64,000 nt of DNA from Corythucha ciliata (lineage: Eukaryota > Arthropoda > Insecta > Hemiptera > Tingidae), in NCBI GenBank assembly GCA_038030265.1, contig CM075939.1, forward strand, positions 37,863,253-37,927,252, written 5' to 3'. Each line of letters opens with the position of its first letter. The first letter of the stretch is position 1. The translations under genes were made by a program, and so were the position numbers. Positions 12,683 through 22,859 of this stretch are shown piece by piece. The notes beneath the pieces are model-generated. The model saw nothing but the letters and a program-made list of their open reading frames with translations. It searched no databases and was not told where the DNA came from.

Positions 12683-13182
12683 NNNNNNNNNNNNNNNNNN
12701 NNNNNNNNNNNNNNNNNNNNNNNNNNNNNNNNNNNNNNNNNNNNNNNNNNNNNNNNNNNNNNNNNNNNNNNNNNNNNNNNNNNNNNNNNNNNNNNNNNNN
12801 NNNNNNNNNNNNNNNNNNNNNNNNNNNNNNNNNNNNNNNNNNNNNNNNNNNNNNNNNNNNNNNNNNNNNNNNNNNNNNNNNNNNNNNNNNNNNNNNNNNN
12901 NNNNNNNNNNNNNNNNNNNNNNNNNNNNNNNNNNNNNNNNNNNNNNNNNNNNNNNNNNNNNNNNNNNNNNNNNNNNNNNNNNNNNNNNNNNNNNNNNNNN
13001 NNNNNNNNNNNNNNNNNNNNNNNNNNNNNNNNNNNNNNNNNNNNNNNNNNNNNNNNNNNNNNNNNNNNNNNNNNNNNNNNNNNNNNNNNNNNNNNNNNNN
13101 NNNNNNNNNNNNNNNNNNNNNNNNNNNNNNNNNNNNNNNNNNNNNNNNNNNNNNNNNNNNNNNNNNNNNNNNNNNNNNNNNN
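12683..13182. other. Assembly gap (500 N)
   Basis: Exactly 500 N characters, a typical scaffolding gap of nominal size. It sits between two degenerate tandem-repeat tracts, which probably caused the break. Confidence 0.98.
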
Positions 13183-13640
13183 AAAATTGGTTTTTGAAAG
13201 AGAAGAACTCTCGAAATGATTGTGGTTTTTAAATGCGTGAAAATCAGCAAAATTGGGGTGAGAAATTACAAAAATTCATGAAATTTGGTTTTCAAGGTAC
13301 CAAATTTGAAACATTTGGTTTTAGAAGGGCGAAAATGGGGGGGGGTGAAAAAGCCGAAGTCACAATATTTGTTATTTCATCGTTCGGTTTATTGTGAAGT
13401 TATTTTGTCGAACTAACTGAACCTGTGAAACTGATTTAATAAAGAGCTAACTGAAAATCGCTTTTACAGGGGCCCAGTCCACAAAATTGGGTTTTAAATG
13501 AGCGAAAGTCCACAAAACTGGTTTTTGAAAGAGCGAAACTCACGAAATTATTGGGGTATTGAAATAGAAAACCCCACGAAATTGGGATTTGAGCGAGACG
13601 AATCAGCAAAATTCTGCAGTTTTGTAGAGTGCAAAACGCG
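13183..13640. repeat. Degenerate tandem repeat overlapping the 3' side of a gag relic
   Basis: Motifs such as CAAAATTGGTTTTTGAAAG and GAGCGAAA recur about every 30-40 bp. The minus-strand gag frame runs into this tract and gains an unrelated tail there. Confidence 0.5.
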
Positions 13641-14215
13641 CGCGATTGTCCAAAGTCAGTCGAAGTGGTATAAAGCTCCAAGCGAGGATTAAGTTCCAGC
13701 ATTTTGTCTGCCATTTCCGCTAATTTCTCGAGATTTTCATCGCTGATGACGAGAATGTTTTTTACGTTATCGGGCATTTTGTCCAGCCAGAGAGTTTTTA
13801 GAGCTCTGTCTGTAACATCATTCCCAGCGAGAGTTTTCATGCGACGGAGAAACTGACTTGGTTTTTCATCGCCAAATTCCAAATTGGACATTAAGCGTCG
13901 GATACGCTGTTCTTCGCTTTCCCGAAAGGTTTTTAGGAGCCTGTCTTTGGCTGCCGAGTATTTATCGTGCCTTGGCGATTGAATGATGTCCCAAATATTT
14001 TCAATTATTGCGGGCTCGACCTGAGCGACGAGATAATTGAACCTTGTATCTTCGCTCGTTATACGATTTATCGCAAACTGCGCTTCAACTTGATAAAACC
14101 ATATTTCCGGTTTCTCTTTCCAGAAAGGAGGAATTTTTATACTGACTTGGTCCACTTGCTGGTTTACTATGTTTTGCGGAGCGAGGCTTCTTTCTCCAGC
14201 TTCGTCGTGGGACAT
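13640..14215 (-). pseudogene. gag: Ty3/gypsy gag (CsRn1-like) fragment
   Basis: A frame starting at ATG 14215 encodes a Gag N-terminal and capsid-like region of about 190 residues. Visible family features are PPFWKEKPEIWFYQVEAQF near residue 29, a YLVAQVEP segment, an SPRHDKYSAAKDRLL block and the conserved RIRRLMSNLEFGDEKPSQFL. These are typical of insect Ty3/gypsy Gag proteins that assemble the retrotransposon particle. After about 13640 the frame enters degenerate repeats, so the zinc-knuckle region and pol are missing or lie beyond the gap. A primer-binding site and LTR edge lie immediately upstream, which fixes this as the 5' end of an element transcribed on the minus strand. Confidence 0.7.
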
Positions 14216-14220
14216 GGTTA

Positions 14221-14238
14221 ATCACGTCGGGGTCACCA
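14221..14238 (-). promoter_or_regulatory. Primer-binding site for tRNA-Trp
   Basis: The plus strand reads ATCACGTCGGGGTCACCA, which corresponds to the 3' end of insect tRNA-Trp plus CCA. On the element strand this is TGGTGACCCCGACGTGAT, the primer site typical of CsRn1-clade Ty3/gypsy elements. It lies 5 bp upstream of the gag ATG. Confidence 0.75.
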
Positions 14239-14243
14239 ATTAT

Positions 14244-14450
14244 TGTGGAATATGATCTCAGACAAAAATACGACTTTTTCAAACCAAAAATAAAATTCTC
14301 TAATTTTTATTCATCTGATTTTTTTTAGAAAAAACAATTAAAATAGTTGTAAACAATGCGACGGCTACTGGCCGCTACATCACTTATGAGATCGCCATAC
14401 ATTTTCCGTGGGACAAAGGCTCACAGCAGAGCTTTTATAGCTGTTGGCCA
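14244..14450 (-). repeat. 5' LTR, partial (outer end not determined)
   Basis: On the minus strand the LTR would end ..CATATTCCACA, 5 bp before the primer site. A TATAAAAG box is present on the minus strand near 14430. No second LTR is visible, so the outer boundary, possibly as far as about 14528, cannot be fixed. Confidence 0.45.
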
Positions 14451-14530
14451 ACAAACCTTTGGGTGGTTTGAAAACGACTTGTGAGAATAAAAACTCGTTT
14501 CCCATGACCAATACGTTACGAAACCAACAA

Positions 14531-14959
14531 TGCCATCAAATTTTCTTGTTGGTATGTGAAATTTCGAGGAAATTTCTAGTAGGAAGGGCTTCAGTCGAAA
14601 TTGGATGGCGATGGTGGTTTTCTAGTTTATTGTTCGCGAATAACAAAGTTTTACTCTTGCCAATCGTTTTCAAGTAGCCCAAAGGTGCGTTTGGTAACAG
14701 TTAGATCTGTTGTGAGCCCCTGTCCCACGGAAAATGTCTGGCGATCTGAGAAGTGTCATCTCCTGGACCATAAAAAAACGTCCTGCATGGGTGCCAGACG
14801 CGATGAAATGACCCGGATTTTTCATACGGTGGTGCTCCCGCACTACAGGGAACAATAAAGACATATACTAAAACTACAGTCTACAGTATAACAAATTCAA
14901 ACTTTTTTTTTTTTTATACAACTTGAATTTTAAACTTGTGAGGAAATAATATTGTAGAA
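14531..14959. other. No gene recognised
   Basis: Short frames only. It may include the outer LTR part of the CsRn1-like element and the 3' flank of the CACTA-type ORF. A CACTACAGGG motif at about 14841 resembles a CACTA terminus, but no inverted partner was found. Confidence 0.35.
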
Positions 14960-16933
14960 CTACTTGGCGTCGTAGTGTAACAAAGAAAAACAAATTTTCT
15001 TGCCTTCAAAAGGCAATATCATTAATTTGCGCACAACTTGTGATGCGCATATTTGAATTGTCTGTAACTTTTCGCCTAGCACGAAAATTCCGACTTTCGA
15101 ATAACTAACAGGCTGCGTGAAAAAATCTTCTTTTTTCACGTAAAGATCAGCAACAATTTCCAATTCATTGTTCGATTTCACTATTGTTTTTACACAGCCT
15201 ACATCTCCATCTGCAGTCAAGAAAAAAGAATTTTTTTGCTTCGAAGAAAGTTCAAAATCGCCATTCCTCATTTTCTTATATGTATTTGAAGTAGGATCGA
15301 GACCTACCCCTTCGAAATGTTTAAGAGGTACGTATTGGTATTCGTACAAGAAATTTTTCTCTCCGAGCCGTCTTACTAATTGCTCTAAAACTCGAGCACC
15401 TGAACGAACTAGTCGTTTAATTTCACCCAGATAATTTTCGAATGGGAAAGCGAAAAAGTTTTCCAACACACCATAATATTTAACATCATCGCAAATATGG
15501 AGAAGCGAGTGAACATTGTAAGTCACAAAAGTTGGACCAAAAACAGTTTTATGTGAGCTATGTGAAACAAAGTGACCCAAAAGTTTTTTTGCAAGCGACA
15601 AATATTTCTCTTGTCCAATTTTATCGCTGGACAAAATTCGAAGCGCCACACTAAGGTACAAAAACAAGGTATACGTTTCTGGAGGGAGTACGCGCTTAAG
15701 GGCCACTACGCCTGTGTATAATACAAAAAGACGGAATTCCGTAGCCTTCCAACGGCACAAATCATTAAGACCACGTGGCTTCCTTGAAAATTCACTGGTA
15801 ATGAAACTAGACAAGTCAGCTAAACAGTACGATATTTCCGAGACACTGCGTGATCCTATTTTAGCTGAAGTTTTAGCTTTTGAAGTTATCATTGTCAAAA
15901 ATCTTTTAACAACTCCTAGGTAAACGAGATGCATGGTGCAAAGAGGAAACTGCTTTACGAATTTTGTTCCCAATAAAGATAAAGGTGAAATGCAGTGATG
16001 GTGGTTGTCGTCTCTCATTTCGTCGAAAGACTCGTCAGTACGGAGCGAAGATACTTCAGTTTGGTAGAAGAGGTGATGACCAGCATGTTCCCCTTCCTGC
16101 GTACACCGCTCACATCCACTGTACGATGCGTGTGATTTTATACATTTTAAATAAGAACGAGCCGGTGCGTCACAAATGTAGCACTTCACCAAAACACTGA
16201 ACCATCGTCCGTCAAAAAACAACTTCTTTTCTTTCAAGCTGATTAACTCGTTGATATAGTCTTCGAGATATTGCTCTAGCGGAGCAGGTTTACTTGAGCC
16301 ACAATATATTCCAATAAGAAAAGGCCGGGAGTCAACAAAATCCTTGGTTCTACCAAGAATTGGCCATACTTCTATGGAGCTCGATTTTGAAATTGGCAGA
16401 CCATCTATATTTACCTCCAACCAGATGGTATCGGAACTTGACAATACACCACTTTTTGATCTCACGTTTAGTCCAATTTCCACGCCTACATGAGCGTAAC
16501 TGCCGTTTTCAAGGGATTTAGTTTGCACATTGATTGGAGTTCTAAAAATAGTTCGTGGATCGTTCGGCAAATCAGGGAAAAATGGCTTCAATTCAGCGAG
16601 TAGGCTTCTCATTTGGACGTGTGTGACATTGCACGAAACACCCCAACGCCTCAGCCTACATTCTATATGCTCATTTTCAGCATGGCTGGAATCACTTGAT
16701 TCTTCACTGCCATCAGAGGCGCTGGGTAATTGTGAAACAGGTGCACTCTGAAATGAAGAAATACCTGTCGAGCTGCCGTCCCTTGATGGTGGCATTTCTG
16801 AAAAACTTTGGTACGACCTAGAAGGTTCCTTTGAATCATAAGAGGTTCCCACGTCAAATGATAGCTCTGAAGCGCGCTTTGCCCTTCGCTGTAATTGACG
16901 GGAACCTAAAGGCCTCTTCCTCGGTTTTACTTC
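14960..16933 (-). CDS. CACTA (En/Spm)-type transposase-like protein, intact exon
   Basis: A 657-codon open exon with no internal stop. The frame is open upstream of a GTG at 16852 to a splice acceptor (TTTATTAG before GAAGTAAAACCG), so translation starts in an unseen 5' exon. The N-terminus is basic (KPRKRP, RRAKR) then Ser-rich. The core has features of the Transposase_21/CACTA-like family common in arthropods: a PISKSSSIEVWPILG segment, RPFLIGIYCGSSKP, a Cys cluster CYICDAPAR..C...C..C, FPLCTMHLVYLGVVKRFL, the RKPRGLNDLCRWKATEFR block and an NVHSLLHICDDV segment. It would act as a cut-and-paste transposase in the nucleus, or could be a domesticated descendant. Terminal inverted repeats were not found, so mobility is not shown. 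Confidence 0.8.
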   Translation of the reverse strand, partial: EVKPRKRPLGSRQLQRRAKRASELSFDVGTSYDSKEPSRSYQSFSEMPPSRDGSSTGISSFQSAPVSQLPSASDGSEESSDSSHAENEHIECRLRRWGVSCNVTHVQMRSLLAELKPFFPDLPNDPRTIFRTPINVQTKSLENGSYAHVGVEIGLNVRSKSGVLSSSDTIWLEVNIDGLPISKSSSIEVWPILGRTKDFVDSRPFLIGIYCGSSKPAPLEQYLEDYINELISLKEKKLFFDGRWFSVLVKCYICDAPARSYLKCIKSHASYSGCERCTQEGEHAGHHLFYQTEVSSLRTDESFDEMRDDNHHHCISPLSLLGTKFVKQFPLCTMHLVYLGVVKRFLTMITSKAKTSAKIGSRSVSEISYCLADLSSFITSEFSRKPRGLNDLCRWKATEFRLFVLYTGVVALKRVLPPETYTLFLYLSVALRILSSDKIGQEKYLSLAKKLLGHFVSHSSHKTVFGPTFVTYNVHSLLHICDDVKYYGVLENFFAFPFENYLGEIKRLVRSGARVLEQLVRRLGEKNFLYEYQYVPLKHFEGVGLDPTSNTYKKMRNGDFELSSKQKNSFFLTADGDVGCVKTIVKSNNELEIVADLYVKKEDFFTQPVSYSKVGIFVLGEKLQTIQICASQVVRKLMILPFEGKKICFSLLHYDAK

Positions 16934-16935
16934 CT

Positions 16936-18400
16936 AATAAATTAATATTTCCATAATTCACTAAACTCTCATTAAAATTTGTAAAACGTATTTTTAAGCG
17001 TTACGGATTACAAACCATTACTATTTCTTCCAGCAGAGAAGGGCTGACTACACCGTATCAATGAAATAACACGTAATTGCCGTCAACGTGAAGCATGCAA
17101 TATCCAGAAACATTAGTAAGTACAGAACTGCCGAAAAGAAATACGAATGAAATTAATGTATGCCTCCGCATAAGTTTTCATGAACTCAGCACAGTTTCAA
17201 GTGAAACGCAACAGAAAACCGTGATTAGTATACTCGAAAGAAGAGAGTCAACTCTTAGTCTGTCCATTTACTGATGGACTCCCGCCCGCCACTGAGTTTT
17301 AGTACAATTTAGCTTTTAGACTATTGGAGAGCGTCGGCGTCCTTTTTCTCAGGGGTGAGACAACTTCTGCGTCGGCGCGTAAATGTAAAAGTCTCCGTGT
17401 AGAGTTTTATTTTTCATTTTTACTGTAGAAGTCCGACGCAAAATTTAAAATACATAAATTCTAATTATTTACTGTATATACGTAACTATAGTGCCCGGAT
17501 TCGACTTTTTTGTTTATTGACTGCAGCTGTATACAAAGTTTATCCATTATTCTAAAGACTCACCTTTGCTTATTAACAAGATCCACGCGAACAGAGAAAT
17601 ATAAGCTATAAAATTCCACTTTTCACAAGCACTCTGTTACTCTGGAAGATGTGGAGTGTTTAGCGCGGGGCATTGATACAGGTGAGAGAGAACTCACAAT
17701 CACAAACCAAGTGCTCAACTATAAAGAAGTGAGCATTAGCTTATATATGGAACATTTTCGTTTTATTTCGTTGTAGATATGATCATGTACAACGTAACAT
17801 GATCGTTTATTACCATGATATTAGATAATAACGTTCACAGAACATTTTTCCCAAACTAAACATTTTTAATTTTGTTAAATTTGTGTTAGAATCTAACAGA
17901 AAACATTTATAGCATGAAACGAATATTCCCCGAACGTTCGTCTGCTACCTGGGAATACAGAAAGCCGTGACTCCTCAAACCTTCTTGGACGCTGGGGTAC
18001 CGAAAACAGGTTCGGCAGGCAAATTCACACTTCATTTTTCAAAGGACTAACGAAACTGATGCAACGGCATCTGAATCATCATCATCGTAATCAAACGAGG
18101 AAACCTCTGGTGATGAATTCCAATAGAAAAATTAATGGACATTTGGTGTCAAGGCTCGGCTTCAGCTTTGTCTTCCGTAACAGTTAGAATTTTAACCATT
18201 TTTGTGCAAACAGTGAGTTCGTATGATTCTATGGGTGCAATAATTACCCATGGTTGTTTGTTTATTATTCATTTGCTGAGTCTGTTGCAACATTGCGTGA
18301 AAAACGGATAAAAACCCAGTATTTTCCCAAATTGGGTTTTTTCCCAGGGTAAAAACCCGAAATTTTATTTTCCCGGTGTAAACCCATCACTACTCCCAAC
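16936..18400. other. No gene recognised; presumed 5' intron/flank of the CACTA-type gene
   Basis: AT-rich sequence without long frames. It should contain the missing 5' exon of the minus-strand gene, but no ATG exon with a matching donor could be picked. A short CCCAAATTGGG/AAACCC repeat tract lies near 18310-18390. Confidence 0.35.
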
Positions 18401-18411
18401 TCCTTCCCTTA

Positions 18412-18749
18412 ACACAAATGTGGCTTTCTATAAACGCCAGCTTTGGACCTTTAATTTGGCCATTCACGACTGTGTAACGAATAAGGCTTACGCTTTCATG
18501 TGGCACGAAGCTGAAGCCGGGAGAGGCGCTGATTAGATAGCTTCCTGTTTGTCGAAGTTTATTTCAGAATTTGTCCCTCCTTGCAAGAAACATATAATAT
18601 TTTATAGCGATGGCTGCTACGGCCAAAACCGTAACAACCACGTTGCCATTATGTTCCAATATGCCCTGGAAACCAACCGCTCTATTTCGAAAATCGAGCA
18701 TACGTTTCTCGTAGCTGGGCACACCCAATTGGAATGTGATTCTGACTGA
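18412..18749 (+). pseudogene. DUF7869-like protein fragment
   Basis: The translation contains [18 protein letters not shown], a [10 protein letters not shown] segment, then after a TAG codon KHIIFYSDGCYGQNRNNHVA and the FLVAGHTQLECDSD motif. These are hallmarks of the DUF7869 domain, an RNase H-fold-like region found in repetitive arthropod proteins of probable transposon origin. The in-frame stop separates RGAD from the next segment, so this copy is broken unless an intron spans it. A C-terminal piece of the same kind of protein occurs at 21227-21468, so both may belong to one gene on this strand. Confidence 0.5.
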
Positions 18750-19702
18750 TATTGTGTCAAGTGATTCAGATTGACCCCCCCCCCCCCTATTTTTCTGGTC
18801 TTATTGTAAGTTTTACCTTTAATGCCTTTATGTTACCTTTGTTCCGTTTCATACATTTCGAGTTTTGTCAACAGTAAATTTTTACATTTTTATATCTACA
18901 TTATAATTTAAATATACCTAGCAAAGGGAATTTCATTGTTGTTTTTCATCACTTATTGGATACTTGATCAATGTGATATTGGTAGTTTGTACCTCTTAAA
19001 TTGCAAGGTTTTACGTCGGGGAATAACAACATAAGTAAACTTTTGCCGTTTTTCCCATATTTCTTTGTAGGTACATATATGGTGACCTGGGAAGAACAAC
19101 CAAAGTCGAGTTAAGTCGTTTTTCCCCTGGCCGAGAGTTACCGTTTAAGACTTGAGCGTTTTTCGAGCAGAAATCATCAAATTTTATCATAAAATAAACT
19201 ATTGAATTGGTTTTTAACCCTACTGGTAGCACCAAGACTACCTGTTTAAGAAATTTGATGCCCAAACCTGAACGCAACGCACGGAATTCCAACAAAACCA
19301 AAAAGTTTGCTTTGTGAAAAGTCACGGATTTCGACTTGAGCAGTTTTTCCCTGGGGCCACAGATATTCTGCTAAAGAGGAAAAAACACGCACGCAAAAAG
19401 ATCTGTAAACAGCAGTTCTACATTCATGAAAATCGGCCGGCGCTTATCGTGACGCTCGCATGAACTGAACTGAACGGATTAATGTAAAACGATTTTCATG
19501 CATTTTTTTTTATTCCTTGCTGACCCACTGCTCGCAATTTCCCGATCCATAATAAGCATCTTACATCTAATTAATCAGTACGTACGTCTTACCTTTAATC
19601 CAGCAGAAATACGTATACAAAAAAGAAATAAACTTGAACTGATAAGCGGATAACACAAACTGACTGCGAGATTCCACACAGGAGCAGAACCCTACAAACT
19701 AA

Positions 19703-19844
19703 TAGCGTTCCCCATTTGCACAAAATTCTGCATTTGGGCAGTTCATTTCCACCCGTCTTCACTGAATTAAATCATATGTCAGTGGAGAAGACGGGTGGAA
19801 ATGAACAGCCCCGTTGCAGAATTTTGTGCAAATGGGGAACGCTA
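19703..19844. mobile_element. Palindromic MITE (TAGCGTTCC ends, TAA target duplication)
   Basis: The left end TAGCGTTCCCCATTTGCAC matches the reverse complement of the right end, and the arms continue through GGGCAGTTCATTTCCACCC. The loop is about 25 bp. TAA flanks both sides (19700-19702 and 19845-19847). Half copies occur near 3667 and 27518. Confidence 0.75.
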
Positions 19845-20564
19845 TAAGGCTCTTTACTACCGAGTAAAACCGCCCGCCATCTTCAGATTATTGTGATTGT
19901 AGATTACAAGGCGTTTCTAAGGAGATTGTTGGTTGTTTGCGGTGTTTTATTGTTTCAAACCGGTTATTATTTGATTTGTGCTTCTGTTTGTGTTGTTAAG
20001 TGACTATTGACTATTTTTGTTGCCAGTTGAATATCAAAATTCAAGAGATTACCACTTCTGACAACCACCATGATTTTCAAGACATAATCGTCCTGGAAGC
20101 ATTTGGAATTATACTCTGACTCATCCTCCTGCCTTTCAACACACAATATCATTGGGGGGGGGGGGGGGCTGTATTGGAAACGAATAGGGGACATGTAAGG
20201 GAAAACGAAAAGCATTCCAACAGCCAGGTCAGTGATTCTACTCCCAGATATTTTGCTCTCAAGATCAGTGAGATCCGAATGAAATGAGTTGAATTGTCCG
20301 TTGTATTTCACGTGCTCAGAGGAAAATCGTTTCCCCATACATTCTCACCAAACAGTAGTGGACGTCGAAAGGCAGTAATGGAGCAGAAGAACGAGTTTAT
20401 CCTGTAGGACAGCCTCCCATGTTTTTAAAATGTTTTGGAGAGTCCTTGAAGGAGGAGCGTTTCCGAGTAAGGGCCATAACAGGAATGTTATGTTGGCGTA
20501 ATGTTGAAAAACAATTTATTTGTCCCCTGGAGTAACTGTTTTTATATTATTGATGAAGGCCCAG

Positions 20565-20846
20565 TCATTCTTGCAGATCTATACATTTCTTCATTCGCCT
20601 TGCTGTTTTCTTCAACAGGTTATACTCTCGTTTCAAGCGATTAATTTCATCGACTTCGAACTCCAAAATTTCCGCAAGACGTCCAGTTTCAGACTGTAGA
20701 GAGAATAGTTAAGAGAATAATGAGAAAACTGAAGCTTATGGTGATTAACACACCAGCATTTCAATTGTGAGAGGTGGAACCATGGTGGAATCATTCTCTT
20801 CACTTGATACTCCCAGGATAGTTATTGAGCCACTAGTTCGAGACAT
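20565..20846 (-). CDS. Small two-exon gene encoding a 73-residue coiled-coil protein
   Basis: The product is not recognised. Exon 1 runs from ATG at 20846 to 20754 (31 codons) and ends at a GTGTGT donor. Exon 2 runs from 20693 to the TGA at 20565 (42 codons plus stop) after a pyrimidine-rich CTCTCTACAG acceptor. The 60-bp intron is in phase 0. The N-terminus is Ser/Thr-rich and acidic (SSEENDSTM). The second exon is almost entirely a charged amphipathic helix (EVDEINRLKREYNLLKKTAR), then MKKCIDLQE. The intron is typical of short insect introns. Expression or conservation would be needed to prove it; an exon of a larger gene is an alternative. Confidence 0.4.
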
Positions 20847-20940
20847 TCGCTTCCAAAGCTTCAAGTCAACGCCCTTACCTGGTTGTTAAGGTTCTCTACT
20901 ACAAACTTTACCCAGCCCACCCCTTCTTTCCTACTTACAG

Positions 20941-21037
20941 CTCCTTCGTCTTGCGCGAACAATTGAATGCGAAATTGGCTGAACAAGAGAATATTGAAAG
21001 CAAATTTCTCGAATATCAGAATTTGATAATTAGTTAG
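20941..21037 (+). CDS. Possible terminal coiled-coil exon
   Basis: A pyrimidine tract and TACTTACAG acceptor precede an open stretch encoding LREQLNAKLAEQENIESKF and a short tail before TAG at 21035. The heptad pattern looks protein-like. No upstream exon on this strand could be joined, and it lies head-to-head with the small minus-strand gene, so it may be spurious. Confidence 0.2.
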
Positions 21038-21226
21038 GTGCTGAAATGAAAAGGAAAACAGTAATAATGTACGGTACTTCATTTGAAGGCATACAAAAAA
21101 ATCCGAAATGGGGGGCGTACAAATTCATAGGGTGTACCCCCCCCCCCAACAGAATTGGAGGGGTTTATTTGGCCCCTGTACCCCTCCCGTTCCTACGCCA
21201 CTGCCGAGTGCTACACTATTCTCCAG

Positions 21227-21468
21227 GTTCTGGAAAAATAAATTACAAATTATCGTTCGATGATAGTCTCACGCCCCTTCCAGCGCGGATCGTGGATAAA
21301 TCAGTCGTTGATTCCTATCCGCCTCTCAACAAGGCTCAGATTCCAATACCTTCGACTAAGTGGAAACACCTCGAGCAGCTTGAATCGGTGCTGCCGTCGG
21401 ACTGCCATTTATTTTATGACTCTTTGCCAAAAATTTTGGGCGCAAACGCAATAAGCTTCAAAAGTTAA
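21227..21468 (+). CDS. Possible C-terminal exon of a DUF7869-like gene
   Basis: After an acceptor-like CTATTCTCCAG the frame reads NYKLSFDDSLTPLP, then KAQIPIPSTKWKHLEQLE and HLFYDSLPKI before the stop. This resembles the usual C-terminus of DUF7869-type proteins (a Y-K-x-S-F-D segment, then a proline-rich stretch, then a Lys/Leu helix ending in FY..LP). It lies 2.5 kb downstream of the DUF7869 fragment on the same strand. The link between the two is inference. Confidence 0.35.
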
Positions 21469-21469
21469 A

Positions 21470-22437
21470 TTTCGAATCTCATAAAAAGTTTAGGACTGTT
21501 TTGAATACAAAGTAACCATGAAAGTAAAAGACTATTTATTCAGAAATATCCCCTACAACCAAAGAAAATAATATCTCCTACCAATGAAAATTGTGAAAGT
21601 ACCGCCTAACTGCCTCAAATAATAGACTAATTGTCTACAGCTACTGCCATTGCGAAGAATGAAAGAAATTATCCTTCAATAAGATTAGGATCAATAATTG
21701 TAACTTATTAATCTAGTAATCGAAGAAAAAACAGTTTTTTCTTCCCCTTGAAAAGTTGGGTCAGGTTCAGATAGGTATTGTCAGATCACTGTCGATATTT
21801 AGGAGCTCAATATATGAATAATAATAATATGAAATTTTATGTTCCTCGGTAAAAATTCAAAATATCGCTAGCTCTAAATCTTTTAAATTGTAACAATGGG
21901 GAACTTGCATGAATGCCCAATTTGGGAGAAAAGTATATGAATTGGCACATGGACAGAATGGTTTAACGGTAGTTGCAGCCCAATTGGTGCATTTGATGAT
22001 TTTTGAATAAATTTCGATGTTCTTCAGGAGGGGATGGATGGTGCAAGAGGAAATTACGTCAATGGTCACTTGTGAAGCATTTGAGGAAACTCGGAAATTT
22101 GTTGTTTACAAATAACAAGAAAAATTGCCCCCCTGGAAATGCGTCTTACCCCCCTCTTTCACACAACGTCAATTTCATTGAATAACCTTTGACGTAATCA
22201 CATCCCCACTCAATTTTTTTTTAAAATTCGCTTTAAAAAAAATCCTTGATTGATCTCAATGTTGAATGTGAGCAATAGCATTGTGGAAGAGACCTTTTGA
22301 AGAAACACCATTGCTTGAAAAACTTGCAAGTTCCCCATTTGAAAAAATTCCAATGTGAAAATCGTCCCCGAGCAATTTTTTGCAAAATGATCAAAACGAA
22401 AATTGACAAAGTCACGTATTTTGAGGTTCAAACTACA
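21470..22437. other. No gene recognised
   Basis: AT-rich DNA with only short frames that lack motifs. Confidence 0.4.
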
Positions 22438-22735
22438 TCAAAGCTCCAAACCCCAACGAAGCTCTAAACCACTGTAAAGCCCCAACCACAAAGAAAGCCT
22501 AAGGTAAAGGTAAAGTTCCAACCACAAAGAAGGCCAAACCACAGCAGAGCTTTAACCACAAAAACCTGTAATCACAAAAAGCTCCAACCACAGCAGTGTT
22601 CCAAAAACAGTAACCCTCCAACCACAAAGATGGTCGAACCTCCAACCACAGTACGGCGCTAAAGCTGGAACCACAAACCGACCAACCACAACCACTGTAA
22701 CCACAAACCATCGTAATTAGTAAAGCTCCAACCTC
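22438..22735. repeat. Degenerate minisatellite, CTCCAACCACAAAG-type units
   Basis: Variants of (AG)CTCCAACCACAAAGA recur at irregular short intervals for about 300 bp. The minus-strand open frame here (VVG/WLE-rich) is a by-product of the repeat. Confidence 0.7.
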
Positions 22736-22859
22736 ATCACGGGAAATCCGAAAATTGAGACGAAATTTCGATCAGAAAGAGTCGATGAAAGGGTTCACTA
22801 TGCGATGCCACCGTTTTCAACCACCTGCATAATACTTTTTAGGCGCCGTATACGAATTT

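Noticed and set aside
12651..13250. Long open frames spanning the N run on both strands
   Set aside because: They consist of N-derived X residues and have no coding meaning.
14841..14850. CACTACAGGG as a CACTA-element terminus
   Set aside because: No inverted partner or 3-bp duplication was found on the other side of the transposase-like ORF.
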